From CAYPTB01 sp964413535 (GTDB lineage Bacteria; Planctomycetota; UBA1135; GCA-002686595): a stretch of DNA of 64,000 nucleotides. The first letter of the stretch is position 1, and every line of letters begins with the position of its first letter. The notes under the pieces were generated by a model. That model saw only the letters and a program-made list of their open reading frames with translations, searched no databases and was not told the origin of the DNA. Below, piece after piece: positions 55,393-63,958 of this stretch. A program made the translations under genes and the position numbers. The stretch is from contig CAYPTB010000040.1 in NCBI GenBank assembly GCA_964413535.1, forward strand, positions 310,001 to 374,000, given 5' to 3'.

Positions 55393-56597
55393 CAGCGGTC
55401 CGTCTCTCCGATGACGACGTCCGTGGAACCCACGATCGCGATGCTGTCACCGAGCAGGGTCCCGGGCAGGATCTCCTCGAGAACGGCCAGGTTGCAGAAC
55501 GACGGACCACGCACGCGGCAGCGGATCGCGACCTTCCCGCCGTCCGAGACGACGTAGTGGCCGAGCTCGCCGCGCGGGTTCTCGATCCCGACGTAAGCCT
55601 CGCCGGCCGGCACGCGCAGGGTCTTCGGGATGTCTCCGATGACGGGGCCGGGCTCGATGTGATCGAGGCACCAGCGCACGATGCCGATCGACTCCATCAT
55701 CTCCACGACGCGGATCCAGACGCGGTCCCAGCAGTCGCCGAGCGTTCCCTTCTCGCCTCGGCCGACGGGGATCCTGAATGCGCCGGCGGCGAAGATCTCG
55801 CCGTACAAGGAGTACGGCATGTCGCGCCGCAGGTCGAAGTCGATGCCAGAGCCGCGCAGCATCGGTCCGGTGAGCCCGAAGTCGAGCGCCATCGCCGGCG
55901 GGATGACGCCCACGTTCGCCGTGCGACCGACGAAGATCTTGTTCTCGATCAAGAGGTCGTAGTACTCGCGCCACTTCTCCTCGAACACGTCGCAGAAACG
56001 GCTCACCTCGCCCAGCCACCCGGGCGGCGCGTCGTTGAAGACCCCGCCGATGCGGATGTAGCTGTACGTCAGGCGCGCGCCGCAGATCTTCTCGAACAGC
56101 GCCATCATCCACTCGCGCTCGCGGAACGCGTACAGGAAGGGCGTGATCGCGCCGAGGTCGAGGCCGTAGGTCCCGAAGGCGATGAGGTGCGAGCCGATGC
56201 GGTTCAGCTCGGCGCAGATAACGCGGATCATCTCTGCGCGGCGCGGGATCTCGACTCCCAGCAGCGCCTCGACCGCCATCGAGTAGCCGAGGTTGTTGTT
56301 CATCGCCGCGAGGTAGTCGTAGCGGTCCGTGTACGGCAGGTACTGGAGCCACTCGACGCTCTCGCCGATCTTCTCGGCGCAGCGGTGCAGGTAGCCGAGG
56401 TGCGGCTGCGCACCGGTCACGAGCTCGCCGTCGGTGCGCACGAGGATGCGCATGACGCCGTGCGTCGCAGGGTGCTGGGGCCCCATGTTGAGCTCCATGT
56501 CCTGCGTGCGGATGTCGAGCACGTACTCCTTCTCACCGGACGGCAGCGTGCGCGCCGTGTCGGGCAGGGTCAGCGTGCCTTGAAGCTCTCGGTCCAT
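55392..56597 (-). CDS. nuoD: NADH-quinone oxidoreductase subunit D
   Basis: A 401-residue 49-kDa-type subunit. MELNMGPQHPATHGVMRI contains the conserved quinone-site His, then YLHRCAEKIGE, RYDYLAAMNNNLGYSMAVEAL and EMIRVICAELNRIGSHLI follow, with a C-terminal ESIGIVRWCLDHI and CRVRGPSFCNL. The start is ATG 56597 (MDRELQGTLTLPD). It is not fused to NuoC. It lies between nuoC (29-nt gap) and nuoH (overlap). Confidence 0.96.
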   Translation of the reverse strand: MDRELQGTLTLPDTARTLPSGEKEYVLDIRTQDMELNMGPQHPATHGVMRILVRTDGELVTGAQPHLGYLHRCAEKIGESVEWLQYLPYTDRYDYLAAMNNNLGYSMAVEALLGVEIPRRAEMIRVICAELNRIGSHLIAFGTYGLDLGAITPFLYAFREREWMMALFEKICGARLTYSYIRIGGVFNDAPPGWLGEVSRFCDVFEEKWREYYDLLIENKIFVGRTANVGVIPPAMALDFGLTGPMLRGSGIDFDLRRDMPYSLYGEIFAAGAFRIPVGRGEKGTLGDCWDRVWIRVVEMMESIGIVRWCLDHIEPGPVIGDIPKTLRVPAGEAYVGIENPRGELGHYVVSDGGKVAIRCRVRGPSFCNLAVLEEILPGTLLGDSIAIVGSTDVVIGETDR

Positions 56598-56626
56598 GGC
56601 AATGCGTTCTCGCGCGATTCGTCGGC

Positions 56627-57145
56627 CTACTCGCAGGAGATCCCGTGGTACTCCTTCGGGAACTCGTAGTCCTTGCGCAGCGGGTAACCGACCCAGTCGT
56701 CGGGCAAGAGCATGTTCCGAGGATCGGGGTGCCCGCGGTAGGTGATGCCGAACATCTCCGCCGCTTCGCGCTCGTGCCACTGAGCCGCGCGATAGATCAC
56801 CGTCGCGGACGGCAGGCTCGGCGACGCTTTCGGCAGGCAGCCCTTGATCGCGAGCCGATGGCGGTGGCGCAGCGAGAGCAGGTTGTAGTTGACCCACAGG
56901 TTCGGGTCGGCGGCCGCAGGATCGGTGGCGGAGAGGTCCGCGAGGATCTCGAAGCAAAGCTGCGGGTCGTCGCGACAGACGAGCAAGAAGCGATCGATGC
57001 GCTCGGGGTCGACGAGGACGAACGGATCGCCGGCGCGACCGAGGTCGCCCTTCACGTCGAGCTTCTTCGCCCGCGGCTCGTCGATGCCGAGGAATCCCGG
57101 AGCCCCCACGGCCGTCAGGCGGTCTGCGATACCCTGGAAGTCCAT
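56627..57145 (-). CDS. nuoC: NADH-quinone oxidoreductase subunit C
   Basis: A 172-residue 30-kDa-type subunit. The C-terminal WHEREAAEMFGITYRGHPDP and LLPDDWVGYPLRKDY are the diagnostic motif, and LLSLRHRHRLAIKG lies before. It is unfused from NuoD, as in many non-enterobacteria. The ATG overlaps the nuoB stop (TGATG). Confidence 0.94.
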   Translation of the reverse strand: MDFQGIADRLTAVGAPGFLGIDEPRAKKLDVKGDLGRAGDPFVLVDPERIDRFLLVCRDDPQLCFEILADLSATDPAAADPNLWVNYNLLSLRHRHRLAIKGCLPKASPSLPSATVIYRAAQWHEREAAEMFGITYRGHPDPRNMLLPDDWVGYPLRKDYEFPKEYHGISCE

Positions 57146-57645
57146 CAGGCCGTGCGCGCGGGCTTCCGAATGACGGAGGAGTTCTTGATCTTCTCCTGGA
57201 GCTTCATGAGGCCTTCGAGCAGGGCCTCCGGGCGCGGTGGGCAGCCCGCGATGTACACGTCGACCGGAACGACTCGGTCGACGCCCTTCACGACGGTGTA
57301 GCCGAACTTGTAGTAGGGGCCGCCGCCGGTGGCGCACGCACCCATGGCGATCACGTACTTCGGCGAAGGCATCTGGTCGTACAGACGCTTGATGCGCTCG
57401 GCCATCTTGAAGTTGACGGTGCCCGCCACGATCATCAGGTCCGACTGACGCGGCGTGGCGCGGAAGGCGCCGGCGCCGAAGCGATCGATGTCGTGGTGCG
57501 CGCAGCCCACCGCCATCATCTCGATCGCGCAGCACGCGAGGCCGAACGTCATCGGCCAGATGCTCATCAACCGGCACCAGTTGAGGAGCCAGTCGACCTT
57601 GGTCGTGAGGACGTTCTCCTCGAGGGAGTTCTCGAGCAATCCCAT
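57145..57645 (-). CDS. nuoB: NADH-quinone oxidoreductase subunit B
   Basis: A 166-residue PSST-type subunit that binds cluster N2. The ligands are Cys38 and Cys39 (GLACCAIEMM), Cys104 (MGACATGGG) and Cys135 (IAGCPPRPE). FGAGAFRATPRQSDLMIVAG and the C-terminal KLQEKIKN are conserved. It passes electrons from NuoI to quinone. Length is slightly shorter than E. coli NuoB (220). Confidence 0.97.
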   Translation of the reverse strand: MGLLENSLEENVLTTKVDWLLNWCRLMSIWPMTFGLACCAIEMMAVGCAHHDIDRFGAGAFRATPRQSDLMIVAGTVNFKMAERIKRLYDQMPSPKYVIAMGACATGGGPYYKFGYTVVKGVDRVVPVDVYIAGCPPRPEALLEGLMKLQEKIKNSSVIRKPARTA

Positions 57646-57665
57646 GCGATTCTCCGAGGGCCCGG

Positions 57666-58193
57666 CTAGGCGGCCTCTTCGGTCTCCTGTGTCTCCTTGG
57701 CGCCCTCGGTTGCAGCGTCCTTCAGCTCCTCGAGCTGGCGGACGCTCGGCAGGAAGCGCGCGCGAAGCTCCGGCGGCTGGTAGGCGGGTCCGCTGTAGGA
57801 AAGGACCCAGTCCAGATCGCCCTTCGCCCACACGTAGGCCAACCCGAGGAAGAGGATCGCGATGAACACCACGCCTTCGACGAGGGCGAACGCGCCGATG
57901 CCCGCCCCGGCGGCGGCACCGGTGTTCGCGAAGGATTCCTTCAGGACGATCGCCCAGGGGAACAGGAAGGCGATCTCGACCGCGAAGATCACGTAGACGA
58001 GCGCGACCGTGTAGTAGCGGATGTCGAACTGGATCCAAGCGTCGCCGATCGCCGGCTCGCCGCACTCGTAGGTCTCGAGCCCCTCGGTGACCGTGCGCTT
58101 GGGCCGCACGATCGACGCGACGATCAGGTTCGCGAAGACGAACGCGAGCCCGACCGCGGCGAACATCAGGACGTTCAGGTAGTCGAAGTACAT
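57666..58193 (-). CDS. nuoA: NADH-quinone oxidoreductase subunit A
   Basis: A 175-residue membrane subunit, first gene of the operon, with three helices. RPKRTVTEGLETYECGEPAIG is the conserved loop with the quinone-site Cys, and DIRYYTVALVYVIFAVEIAFL carries the acidic residue of helix 2. It starts at ATG 58193. A 40-residue hydrophilic tail extends beyond the usual end. Operon promoter should lie upstream at about 58.2-58.3 kb. Confidence 0.95.
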   Translation of the reverse strand: MYFDYLNVLMFAAVGLAFVFANLIVASIVRPKRTVTEGLETYECGEPAIGDAWIQFDIRYYTVALVYVIFAVEIAFLFPWAIVLKESFANTGAAAGAGIGAFALVEGVVFIAILFLGLAYVWAKGDLDWVLSYSGPAYQPPELRARFLPSVRQLEELKDAATEGAKETQETEEAA

Positions 58194-58486
58194 GGACGCG
58201 GAGCGGTGAGACCGAGCGGGCGGCGGGGCTCGGAGGGCAGCGGAGGACGCAGGTCGGCCCTCGGACGAGGACCGCTCGGAGAGTGATCGCTAATTCCTTT
58301 GTACCGAAGGAATTGCAGGGAAGGGTAGGTTCGATCGGCGAGCCCTGTCAAGGCGCGCAGTCGGCTCGTCGATGGGCGCCGAACGTAGGCGCTGCGCGGC
58401 TGCCGGGTTCCGTCGCGAGCGGAGCACGCCGCGCCGAGATGCAGGAACGGCGCGACACCGGTATTCGCGGCGGACGTCGTCCTCGC

Positions 58487-58912
58487 ATGCAGCGCAGCGG
58501 GTCGCGACCAACGCTCGACGGCTTGGACCTCGAGGAGCAGCCGGCGAAGGGGATCACGGATCCCCTATTCGCATCGCTGCTCTGGGCTCTCGCCCTTCTC
58601 GGCCTCCTGCTCGGTGTCGACGCTTGGTCGCCGCCCGACTGGGGTGAGCCCCTGCCCCTGCGTTGGGTGCGAGTCGCGGCCGAGCACCCGATCCGATCCT
58701 TCTTGGCGTTCTGGCTCCTCGCCCGTGCGTGCGTGCCGATCGCCGTCCCGATCTCGGCAGCCGACGAAGTGCGCCCCCATCGGGGGCCTGCGACGGGCGT
58801 CGGCGAGGGCTTCGGGGAAGGATCCCGGGCCCGCGTCCCGGCCCACCCCGACCCCAGAGAGGGCCTGGCCGAGGGCGATCGCCAGCGGCCGAGCCCGAGG
58901 GAGGAGGCGTGA
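58487..58912 (+). CDS. possible small membrane protein, unknown
   Basis: A 141-residue frame with two hydrophobic stretches (LFASLLWALALLGLLLGV and FLAFWLLARACVPIAVPI) from ATG 58487. The N-terminal MQRSGSRPTLDGLDLEE and the Pro/Arg-rich tail are low-information. I recognise no family. It lies in the gap between nuoA (divergent) and the radical-SAM-like gene; coding status is uncertain. Confidence 0.4.
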   Translation: MQRSGSRPTLDGLDLEEQPAKGITDPLFASLLWALALLGLLLGVDAWSPPDWGEPLPLRWVRVAAEHPIRSFLAFWLLARACVPIAVPISAADEVRPHRGPATGVGEGFGEGSRARVPAHPDPREGLAEGDRQRPSPREEA

Positions 58913-59066
58913 AAGGGGTGGGAAGTTCGCTCTAAATCCTTATGATGCTTGGCTCGAACGATGCTGGGGAAGTTCCGGACCGGGTCCGGAAGGCCATGGG
59001 CGGCCTCCATCTTCCTCCGCGTCTTCCTCCGCTACCGCCAGGAGAACCGCCATCGAAACCGGCGCC

Positions 59067-59774
59067 ATGCTTCCCACACGAGACGAGTTGGTTCGCGGTC
59101 CGCAGGTCTGTGGCCACCTCGGCATCTGCCTCCTGGTCGAGCCGACGTGCTCGACCCACCGCAGGAACCAATTCCCGTCCCAGGCGGTCGTCATCACGAA
59201 CGTCGCTCGCCGCATGATCGAGCTCTCGAAGGCCGGCGAGAAGCTCCACCACATCGTGGTGCTCGGGCAGGAGGATCCGACCCTGCACCCCGATTTCCGC
59301 GCCATCAGCGAGAACCTGCGCGAGCTGACCAACAAGTGGTTTCCGCGCACGAGCCTGTGCTTGTTGTCGGACTCGAATCAGCTCGACCGGCCGGACGTGC
59401 GCATTGCCCTGTCGCTCTACGACAAGCCCATCCTGCGGCTCGAGGCCGGCTCCCAGAAGACCTTCAAGTCCCTCACGAGTTCGAAGGTCCTGGAGTTCAA
59501 ACAGGTCGTTCTGCAGCTCAGCCGGCTGGAGATCGATCGCCTGATCTTGCAGGCCTGCTTCGTCCAAGGAGCCGCCGACAACTCGACGGACAACGAGCTT
59601 CGCTCCTGGATGAAGTACGTGGCGGACGTGCATCCCGCCGCCGTGCAGATCTACACGCTCCCGCGGCCCGACGCGAAGAAGAACTTGAAGCCCGTCACCA
59701 AGGGACGTCTTGCGAAGATAGCCGCTCAGGTGAACGAGAAGACGGGCATCCCCTGCGAGGTCTGCGCGGTTTGA
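59067..59774 (+). CDS. radical-SAM-fold protein lacking the 4Fe-4S motif (COG0731-like)
   Basis: About 235 residues matching the body of COG0731-like radical SAM proteins: VVLGQEDPTLHPDFRAI, a SDSNQLDRPDVRIALSLYD strand, then LILQACFVQGAADNSTDNEL, VQIYTLPRPDAKKNLKPVTK and a TGIPCEV end. Where family members have a CxxxCxxC (as in SFDCVYC), this one has EPTCSTHRRNQF, with one Cys left. It cannot bind a standard cluster and is probably enzymatically different or inactive. The start at ATG 59067 is tentative; an extension to 58938 is open but looks non-coding. Confidence 0.65.
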   Translation: MLPTRDELVRGPQVCGHLGICLLVEPTCSTHRRNQFPSQAVVITNVARRMIELSKAGEKLHHIVVLGQEDPTLHPDFRAISENLRELTNKWFPRTSLCLLSDSNQLDRPDVRIALSLYDKPILRLEAGSQKTFKSLTSSKVLEFKQVVLQLSRLEIDRLILQACFVQGAADNSTDNELRSWMKYVADVHPAAVQIYTLPRPDAKKNLKPVTKGRLAKIAAQVNEKTGIPCEVCAV

Positions 59775-59832
59775 GCGCGACGCGCGGGACGGCCGTGGAC
59801 GCGGCGTGACCGCCCGCGCGGGACCCTGAACC

Positions 59833-60597
59833 GTGGTCATCGCTCGGCTCGTTTCCGTCTCGAAGTCGTTCGGCGGAATCCAAGCCCTCGACGGCCTCGA
59901 CCTCGCGGTGCAGGAGGGCGAAGTGTTCGGCTTGCTCGGTCCCAACGGGGCCGGGAAGACGACGGCCGTCCGGATCCTGTGTGGATTGGTAGCACCCGAT
60001 TCGGGAAAGGCCGAGATCGGGGGCATCGACGTCGCGGTGGATCCCGTGGGAGCGCGGCGTCAGCTCGGCTTCGTCCCGGACGGGGCGCCGCTCTACGCGA
60101 ACCTCTCTGCGCGACAACACCTCGCCCTCGTCGGTCGGCTGCACGGCTTCCCCGAGGCGAAGCTCGCCTCCGAAACGGACCGTATGCTCACGGCGTTCGG
60201 TCTCTCCGAGCGCGGTGACGACCCCATCGGAGGCTTTTCGCACGGGATGCGACAGAAGGCCGCGCTCGCGTGCGCGATCCTCCCCGCGCCGCGGCTGCTC
60301 GTCCTCGACGAGCCGTTGACCGGCCTCGACGCCCCCACGACCGCGACGGTGAAGGAGCTCTTGCGGGCCTTCGCCGACCGCGGAGGCGCGGTCCTCTACA
60401 CCTCGCACCTGCTCGACATCGTGGAGCGCGTGTGCGACCGCATGGCGGTCGTGGAGAAGGGGCGCTTGGTCGCCGAAGGCGACTTGGCCCGCCTGCGCGA
60501 ACAATCGGGCGAGGGAGGCTCCCTCGAGCGCGTCTTCGCTCGCCTCACGAAGAGCGAAGATCCGGCCGAAGCCGCCCGCAGGATCCTGGGCGTGTGA
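59833..60597 (+). CDS. ABC transporter ATP-binding protein
   Basis: A 254-residue ATPase of the ABC-2/CcmA type. Walker A is GLLGPNGAGKTTAVRIL (about residue 34), the signature is GGFSHGMRQKAALA, and Walker B is LLVLDEPLTGLD, followed by H-loop TSHLLD. It starts at GTG 59833. No permease gene is adjacent, so it may act with a distant membrane partner. The last codons and stop lie inside a 47-bp inverted repeat (see the repeat feature). Confidence 0.9.
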   Translation: MVIARLVSVSKSFGGIQALDGLDLAVQEGEVFGLLGPNGAGKTTAVRILCGLVAPDSGKAEIGGIDVAVDPVGARRQLGFVPDGAPLYANLSARQHLALVGRLHGFPEAKLASETDRMLTAFGLSERGDDPIGGFSHGMRQKAALACAILPAPRLLVLDEPLTGLDAPTTATVKELLRAFADRGGAVLYTSHLLDIVERVCDRMAVVEKGRLVAEGDLARLREQSGEGGSLERVFARLTKSEDPAEAARRILGV

Positions 60598-60703
60598 GTA
60601 CCGAGCCAGTCCAATTCTTCACCTCACCGCGCAAGGGTGTTGGGGAGCGCAGAGGTCTTGCGCGGTGAGGTGAAGAATTGGACTGGCTCGGTACTCACAC
60701 GCC
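60589..60703. repeat. perfect 47-bp inverted repeat with 21-nt loop spanning two convergent stops
   Basis: The left arm 60589-60635 is identical to the reverse complement of the right arm 60657-60703 over all 47 bases, with loop 60636-60656. Each arm contains a GGC-GTG-TGA, so both the ABC ATPase (plus strand) and the thioesterase (minus strand) end in Gly-Val-stop inside their arm, and the next 38 bases after each stop are the same on each strand. It would fold to a very stable hairpin in either transcript and could act as a bidirectional terminator, although it has no U run. Confidence 0.95.
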
Positions 60704-61108
60704 GTAGTCGTAGCCCTCGTAGACGCGCAGGACCGGGACCGGCTGGAACCGATCGTCGACGGCCACGAGCGTCACTTGGGCCTCGGTGACGGGGAGGCGT
60801 TCCTGCGAGCCGAAGCGCCGCTGCGCCCAGACCGAGACGTTGACCTGGATCGACGTGCGCCCCACGTGCAGGGTTTCGGTGAAGAACGAGACCAGATCTC
60901 CGATCAGAACGGGCTGCTTGAACACCACTTGGTTCATGGCCACGGTCACCACCTTGCCCGGATGGTGCTTGTGGGCCTCGATGGCGGCCGCGAGGTCGAG
61001 CTCGGAGAGGATGACGCCCCCGAAGATCGTTCCCAGGGCGTTTGCATCGCGCGGCATCATCACCACGCAGATCGAGGGGACTCCCGCGGGAAACCGGGTC
61101 TCGTTCAT
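60695..61108 (-). CDS. acyl-CoA thioesterase, hotdog fold (YciA-like)
   Basis: A 137-residue single hotdog domain protein. MMPRDANALGTIFGGVILSELDLAAA contains the conserved Asn and Gly of the catalytic helix (cut here as MPRDANALGTIFGG and SELDLAAAIEAH), then FKQPVLIGDLVSFFTET and VNVSVWAQ. It hydrolyses acyl-CoA, possibly short or medium chains. The ATG 61108 overlaps the stop of the upstream hydrolase gene (ATGA). Its 3' end lies in the 47-bp inverted repeat. Confidence 0.87.
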   Translation of the reverse strand: MNETRFPAGVPSICVVMMPRDANALGTIFGGVILSELDLAAAIEAHKHHPGKVVTVAMNQVVFKQPVLIGDLVSFFTETLHVGRTSIQVNVSVWAQRRFGSQERLPVTEAQVTLVAVDDRFQPVPVLRVYEGYDYGV

Positions 61109-61743
61109 GACTCTCCGAGGGCGCGCAAGGCGTAGGCGCGGACGCGCTCCTCGACGAGGGGCGTTCGGCCGCGGAAAGCGTGATCGGCCCCGTCGATCTC
61201 GTCGAGCTCGAGCTCCGGCGAGAGATCCGGGCAGCTCTCGTTCAGATCGGACAGGGTGCCGAAGCCGTCCCGGCTCCCGAAGAGCAGGAGGGCCGGTCCC
61301 CTGAGCTCCGCGATCCCGCGGCAGTCGAAGGTGCGGACCGGCAGGGCGACGAGGATCGCGCGGCGGATGCGCTCCTCCCGCAGGGCGAGCGCGCACACGA
61401 TGCGCGCTCCGAAGGAATAGCCGGCCGCCCACAGGCCGAGCCGCGGGTTCTCCGTGGCGAGCCAATCCAAGGCCGCCGAGGCATCGAGTTCCTCGCCCCC
61501 ATTGCCGTCGTGCTCTCCCTCGCTCGCATCCACTCCCCGGAAGTTGAAGCGCAGGGTCGCAATCCCGGCATCGCGTAGCGCTGTCGCCACCCGGGAGACG
61601 ATGGTGTTCCCCATCGTCCCGCCGAACCTCGGATGGGGATGGCACACGATCGCGGCGGCGCGCGGCTCCAAAGAGCTCGGACGGTCGTACAAGGCCTCCA
61701 GCAGGCCGGCGGGTCCCGGGATGGCCAGCTTCAGGACCGGCAC
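61105..61743 (-). CDS. alpha/beta hydrolase (COG2945-like)
   Basis: About 212 residues of an alpha/beta hydrolase. The oxyanion region AAIVCHPHPRFGGTMGN, the nucleophile elbow AAGYSFGARIV (GYSFG), the acid SRDGFG and the catalytic His in DGADHAFRG are visible. Relatives are called COG2945 and have broad or unknown substrates. The start could be GTG 61743 or TTG 61803 with a 20-residue extension. It shares an ATGA overlap with the thioesterase gene downstream, suggesting one operon. Confidence 0.82.
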   Translation of the reverse strand: MPVLKLAIPGPAGLLEALYDRPSSLEPRAAAIVCHPHPRFGGTMGNTIVSRVATALRDAGIATLRFNFRGVDASEGEHDGNGGEELDASAALDWLATENPRLGLWAAGYSFGARIVCALALREERIRRAILVALPVRTFDCRGIAELRGPALLLFGSRDGFGTLSDLNESCPDLSPELELDEIDGADHAFRGRTPLVEERVRAYALRALGES

Positions 61744-61862
61744 GTTCGCAAAGTCGGAATCCGCAGGAAAGAGGGTCGCCCGGAGGGTCGCGCTCCGATT
61801 CAATCGGTTGGCTCGTGTCCCACACTGGGGGCCCGCGGAAGGGACCCGTCCGCAACCACGCG

Positions 61863-62717
61863 ATGAACAAGTCTCCCTGGATCGCCGACGTCACCCGCGA
61901 GACCTTCCAATCGGAGGTGGTCGAGCGCTCCAAGAAGACCCCGGTCCTCGTGGACTTCTGGGCGGAATGGTGCGAGCCCTGCCGGGAGCTCGGTCCGCTG
62001 CTCGAGCGGTTGGCCGTCGCGGGCAAGGGGCGCTTCTTCCTCGCGAAGGTGAACGTCGACGTGAGCCCCGAGCTCGCCCAGATGTTCCGGGTCCAAGGGA
62101 TCCCGATGGTGCTCGGCCTGGCCGACGGTCGGATCGCGGACGGGTTCACGGGCGCCCAGACCGAGGCGTTCCTGCGCGAGTTCATCGATCGCCTGACGCC
62201 GCCGACGGACGCCGACGTCGTCGAGGGAGCCAAGGAGCTCGCTTCGGCCGGCGACCTGCCCGGAGCCATCGCTCTCCTGCGCGAGCACGTCGCCGGGAAA
62301 CCCGACGACCTCGTAGCCCGCGCAACGCTGGCTCAGTACTCCCTCGATGCAGGCGACCTCGTGGGAGCCAAGGCCGCGGTGGAGCCGTCGGAGAACGAGG
62401 GTGTCCCCCCGCCCGAGTGGACGGCCGTCCTGCGGCGCATCGAGCTCATGGAGCAGGGCGGCGACGTGAAGGAGCTTCGCGCGCGCGTCGCAGCGAGTCC
62501 CGAGGACTTGTCGACCCGGATCGAGTTCGGTCGAGCGCTCGTCGCCGCGAACGAAACCCGCGCCGGACTGGACGAGCTCTTGGGCGTCGTCGAACAGGAT
62601 CGCGACTTCGGCGAGCAGGCTGCACGCAAGGCCATCCTCGAGGTGTTCGAAGCGCTCGGGGAAGGCAATCCGCTGGTCAGCGAGTACCGCCGCCGGCTCC
62701 AGATGGTCCTGTTCTAG
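61863..62717 (+). CDS. thioredoxin-TPR protein (CnoX/YbbN-like)
   Basis: A 284-residue protein with an N-terminal thioredoxin domain: DFWAEWCEPCREL at about residues 31-43 (Cys37, Cys40) and the cis-Pro in GIPMVLGL. Three or more TPR-like helical repeats follow (AKELASAGDLPGAIALLREH and similar). This is the domain order of YbbN/CnoX, a chaperedoxin that protects folding clients from oxidation. E. coli YbbN has SxxC in place of CxxC; here both Cys are present. ATG 61863 is chosen over 61815. Confidence 0.88.
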   Translation: MNKSPWIADVTRETFQSEVVERSKKTPVLVDFWAEWCEPCRELGPLLERLAVAGKGRFFLAKVNVDVSPELAQMFRVQGIPMVLGLADGRIADGFTGAQTEAFLREFIDRLTPPTDADVVEGAKELASAGDLPGAIALLREHVAGKPDDLVARATLAQYSLDAGDLVGAKAAVEPSENEGVPPPEWTAVLRRIELMEQGGDVKELRARVAASPEDLSTRIEFGRALVAANETRAGLDELLGVVEQDRDFGEQAARKAILEVFEALGEGNPLVSEYRRRLQMVLF

Positions 62718-62723
62718 CGCGTC

Positions 62724-63947
62724 ATGCTGCCGATCGCCTCGACCCTGCTCGCCCTCGTGCCCGCCGCAGGGAGCGGCGAGTTGCTCGACGTGGTCCAGCT
62801 CTTGGGCGGCGAGAAGCTCCAGGGTCGCGTGACGTCTCGCTCGAACCACTGCGTCGTACTCCAGCAGGGCTCACGAGAGCTCGAGATCCCGACGGACGAA
62901 ATCTCCTCCGTCGACGCACTCGAAGATCGGCTGGCACGGGTCCTCGAGCACCTCGCGGTCGTGCGCGCGGACGACGTCGTGGGTCTCCTGGATCTCGCGA
63001 GCGTCTGCGAAGCGCGCGGACTCTCGGGTGAGGCGGACCTGCTCCACATGCGCGTCCTGCTGCAGGATCCCGCGAACGAGCGGGCGAACGAACGCCTCGG
63101 GCACCGCCAACGATCTCCGGGCATCTACTCGGTTCCCCACGGCCCGAAATGGATTCGATGGAGCGACCGCCTCGCCGGCGCGAAGGATTGGAACGACGCG
63201 TGGGAGCTCGAGACGTCGCACTATCGCCTGCGCACGAACGTGGACCTCCAAGCGGCGTTGAACGCAGCCTTCGACCTCGAGCGCTTCTACCTGTTCTTCT
63301 TCACGCTGTTCGGCCGCGAGCTCGGAGCGCACCACGTGCAGGACCGGATGGTCGTGCACCTCCACGGGGATCCCGGCTCGTTCCCGGCCATAGGCTACGG
63401 CCGAAGAGCCTATTACGAGTCGGCGATACGTCGACTGGTCGTCGATGCGAAGAGCGTCCTCGTGCGGCCGGCGCTCGTTCACGAAGCGACGCATCAGATC
63501 TTGGACGAGACGGCGGCGGGAAGGCGGGCGAGTGACGTGGGAATCCCCGCTTGGTTGTCGGAAGGGCTCGCGGAGTACATGGCGAGCGCGGCCGAAGGTC
63601 CCCCGGGCAGCACCTGGTTCCACACCGGAAACGTCTCGGAACTGCACGTTCACGCCCATGCCGGGGCGGCTCGCCCCCTCGACTTGAAGGGCGTGCTGGC
63701 GCTCGAGAACGGGGACTTCCTCACCTCGAAGGATGCGGCGCTCTACTACGCGCAGTCCTACACGCTGGTCCAGATGTGCCTGGACGATCCCGACGAGCGC
63801 TATCGCGACGGCTTCATGCAGTACATGGCCCAGGCCTATCTCGGAAAGGCGTCGCCGTCGTCGTTCCGCACCCTCGTGGCCAACCAGAACGATTTCGAGG
63901 ACGAGTGGTCGACCTACGTGCGCTTCCTCGCGTCGAACGGGCGGTAG
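62724..63947 (+). CDS. secreted gluzincin metallopeptidase (DUF1570-like)
   Basis: A 407-residue protein with a signal-like N-terminus (LPIASTLLALVPAAG). It has the zinc motif LVHEATHQIL (HExxH, about residue 252) followed by WLSEGLAEYMA with the third ligand Glu, the gluzincin pattern seen in DUF1570 proteins. A helical N-terminal region precedes it, with conserved FFFTLFGREL before the domain. It probably cleaves proteins outside the cytoplasm. It begins 7 nt after the thioredoxin-TPR gene, so they may share a transcript. Confidence 0.83.
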   Translation: MLPIASTLLALVPAAGSGELLDVVQLLGGEKLQGRVTSRSNHCVVLQQGSRELEIPTDEISSVDALEDRLARVLEHLAVVRADDVVGLLDLASVCEARGLSGEADLLHMRVLLQDPANERANERLGHRQRSPGIYSVPHGPKWIRWSDRLAGAKDWNDAWELETSHYRLRTNVDLQAALNAAFDLERFYLFFFTLFGRELGAHHVQDRMVVHLHGDPGSFPAIGYGRRAYYESAIRRLVVDAKSVLVRPALVHEATHQILDETAAGRRASDVGIPAWLSEGLAEYMASAAEGPPGSTWFHTGNVSELHVHAHAGAARPLDLKGVLALENGDFLTSKDAALYYAQSYTLVQMCLDDPDERYRDGFMQYMAQAYLGKASPSSFRTLVANQNDFEDEWSTYVRFLASNGR

Positions 63948-63958
63948 CGCCGTCTGCG

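Noticed and set aside
58487..58912. Longer frame starting at 58283
   Set aside because: The extra 68 residues have no hydrophobic or motif content and look non-coding, so the internal ATG was used with low confidence.
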